Assembly (NCBI GenBank): GCA_038216175.1
Contig: JBBQQG010000031.1
Location: 1-6,356, forward strand
Direction of reading: 5' to 3'
Source of the DNA: JBBQQG01 sp038216175
GTDB taxonomy: Bacteria > Patescibacteriota > Saccharimonadia > Saccharimonadales > OMJO01
DNA length: 6,356 bases
Shown: positions 5,145 to 6,356 of the stretch, one piece after another
Layout of the letters: every line of letters starts with the position of its first letter
How positions within the stretch are numbered: position 1 is the stretch's first letter
Translations under genes and position numbers: made by a program
The notes under the pieces: generated by a model
Databases searched by the model: none
Told to the model about the DNA's origin: nothing
What the model saw: only the letters and a program-made list of their open reading frames with translations

Positions 5145-6356
5145 ATGAAATACACTAAAAGAATAATTAGTCTAGTAGCCGTAATCTCGTTTGTAATAAT
5201 TGGGAGCCTAAGCTTAAAAGGATCTCATGCTGCCGGTTCTGCCACATTATCGTTAACTCCTTCCAGTGGAAGCTATAACCAGAATGCAAGTTTTACCGTA
5301 GCCGTGCACGAAGATAGCGGTGCGGTTGGTGTAAATGCCACGGGAGTAAACTTAACTTATAATGCTTCTCAGCTACAATTTGTAAGTATAGATACCAGTG
5401 CAAGTCCATTTACTGTGCCTGCGGTACGATCTGGTGGTGGTGGAAACGTTAGTATGCAGCTTGGTGCATTCAGCACATATACTGGTAGTCAGCTAGTAGG
5501 AAACGTTACCTTTAAGGTTCTAGCAAGCTCCGGTTCGCCAGCGATTACAATTGCTTCATCATCTCAAATATTTCAACCTGGGTCTCCACCGATTAATATC
5601 TGGAATAATCCTACGCCTGCAGTTTCAGCGGCTTATACAGTTAATGTTGCAGTCACCCCTACCTGTAGTTCGAATCAAATTGGGACTTATCCAAACTGCA
5701 TAACACCTTGTCCTGATGGAACGACAGGTACTTATCCTAATTGTGTTGCTCCTACACCAGCTGGTAACAATAATCCAGTAACTACCAATAATACCAGTAC
5801 TTCGAGCAGTAGCGGTTCAAGTGCTAAAACACATACTACTTCGACAATTCCAGCTAGTCCAACCGCTCAAAACGCCGATCCAGCTGCTCCGATACTAGCA
5901 AGTAAAGATTCCAGCGGCCAAGCCAGTTATCTAGTCGCTATAAAAGTAGTCGATGGAAAAGGAAAACCACTATCTGGTGCAGATGTTAAGGTCGGCGATC
6001 AAACAGCAGTTACTAACGATCAAGGTATAGCCAGTTTTGCGAGTATTACACCGGGTAGTCATGATGTTACTGTATCTTCAAAAGGTAAAGTGCTTGGTAA
6101 ATCTACTATAAGCGTTGATTCGTCAACACCTCAATATCAGGTACAAAACTTTGGTGTAAAACTTAAACCGGCTACAAACTGGGCTATGATTGCTGAAATT
6201 GGCGCTGGTGTTCTGGTACTTGTACTTATCATATTCATTATTGGCAAAAGCGGAATTCTAGGTCATATTGGAAAGAACCGTCATATGAATAATAACTACA
6301 CTCCTCCAGTATCTGGTTCGGGAGGAACCGTATCTGGATCTGTCATAACTCCCGGC
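5145..6356 (+). CDS. Membrane-tethered single-cohesin surface protein; runs off right edge
   Basis: An open frame from ATG 5145 runs 404 codons to the last base with no stop. Residues 1-29 are a signal peptide with probable cleavage after GSHA. Residues about 32-168 match a cohesin domain: opening ATLSLTPSSGSYNQNASFTV, then GVNLTYNASQLQFVSI, then a G-rich turn, then LVGNVTFKVLASS. A stalk follows, with two GTYPNC motifs (180-185, 195-200) and a Ser/Thr/Asn/Pro-rich stretch to about 250. Residues 262-325 resemble a carboxypeptidase-regulatory-like beta domain (VVDGKGKPLSGADVKVGD, then TNDQGIASF). Residues 346-366 are one transmembrane helix, followed by basic residues and a Gly/Ser/Pro-rich tail predicted to be cytoplasmic. 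By analogy with anchoring scaffoldins, it should hold dockerin proteins at the cell surface, most simply the product of the gene 3 bases upstream. A weak GGAA (5133-5136) is 8 bases ahead of the start; translational coupling is likely. Confidence 0.88.
   Translation, partial: MKYTKRIISLVAVISFVIIGSLSLKGSHAAGSATLSLTPSSGSYNQNASFTVAVHEDSGAVGVNATGVNLTYNASQLQFVSIDTSASPFTVPAVRSGGGGNVSMQLGAFSTYTGSQLVGNVTFKVLASSGSPAITIASSSQIFQPGSPPINIWNNPTPAVSAAYTVNVAVTPTCSSNQIGTYPNCITPCPDGTTGTYPNCVAPTPAGNNNPVTTNNTSTSSSSGSSAKTHTTSTIPASPTAQNADPAAPILASKDSSGQASYLVAIKVVDGKGKPLSGADVKVGDQTAVTNDQGIASFASITPGSHDVTVSSKGKVLGKSTISVDSSTPQYQVQNFGVKLKPATNWAMIAEIGAGVLVLVLIIFIIGKSGILGHIGKNRHMNNNYTPPVSGSGGTVSGSVITPG
5682..5744 (+). repeat. 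Duplicated GTYPNC motif in the cohesin protein stalk
   Basis: GTYPNC is encoded at 5682-5699 and 5727-5744, with the cysteine-containing spacer ITPCPDGTT between. With Cys174 ahead, the segment has four cysteines at residues 174, 185, 189 and 200, enough for two disulfides. It probably forms a small rigid knot between the cohesin head and the flexible Ser/Thr stalk. Confidence 0.6.

Noticed and set aside
3510..6356. Recent horizontal transfer of the dockerin-cohesin pair, because its DNA looks richer in G and C than the esterase gene
   Set aside because: The proteins are rich in Ala, Gly, Thr and Pro, whose codons raise G+C content; no mobile element, tRNA or flanking repeat is seen.

Overview
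The window looks like a piece of a small, AT-rich genome from the Candidate Phyla Radiation, most likely a Saccharibacteria (TM7) relative. This is an inference from the kinds of proteins present: a minimal RRM protein with a glycine tail, a Ddl-like ATP-grasp enzyme with an unusual N-terminus, a small SEST-type esterase, and large secreted Ser/Thr/Gly-rich surface proteins with linkers of the GTYPNC type. It rests also on very tight gene packing. The standard genetic code fits all the reading frames. No rRNA, tRNA, CRISPR array or insertion sequence is visible.

Left part (1-1020). A multi-membrane-span protein, possibly the sensor end of a histidine kinase, runs leftwards off the window edge (438 to 1, minus strand). 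It is divergent from a single-RRM RNA-binding protein (652-957). The 213-base gap between them holds a 30-bp inverted repeat, a candidate promoter and a roughly 115-base leader. The leader contains a second copy of the ribosome-binding sequence and a segment complementary to the real one. A clear hairpin terminator follows the RRM gene.

Middle part (1034-3409). An ATP-grasp ligase related to D-Ala-D-Ala ligase faces a PhnB-like VOC protein tail to tail. Both stop codons lie inside one small hairpin. The VOC gene is divergent from a membrane-anchored SEST-like SGNH esterase, whose promoter sits so close to the ATG that the mRNA is probably leaderless.

Right part (3459-6356). Two exported proteins form an apparent operon with a gap of only 3 bases. 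The first is a signal-peptide protein with a carbohydrate-binding-like domain, a CARDB domain, two bacterial Ig domains and a C-terminal type I dockerin. The second, which lacks its 3' end here and is easily missed for that reason, has a signal peptide, one N-terminal cohesin domain, a low-complexity stalk, a carboxypeptidase-regulatory-like domain and a transmembrane helix. The simplest reading is a two-gene cell-surface attachment system: the cohesin protein is a membrane-tethered receptor and the dockerin protein is a secreted adhesin or sugar-binding module held on it by cohesin-dockerin contact. This pair is the most interesting item in the window.
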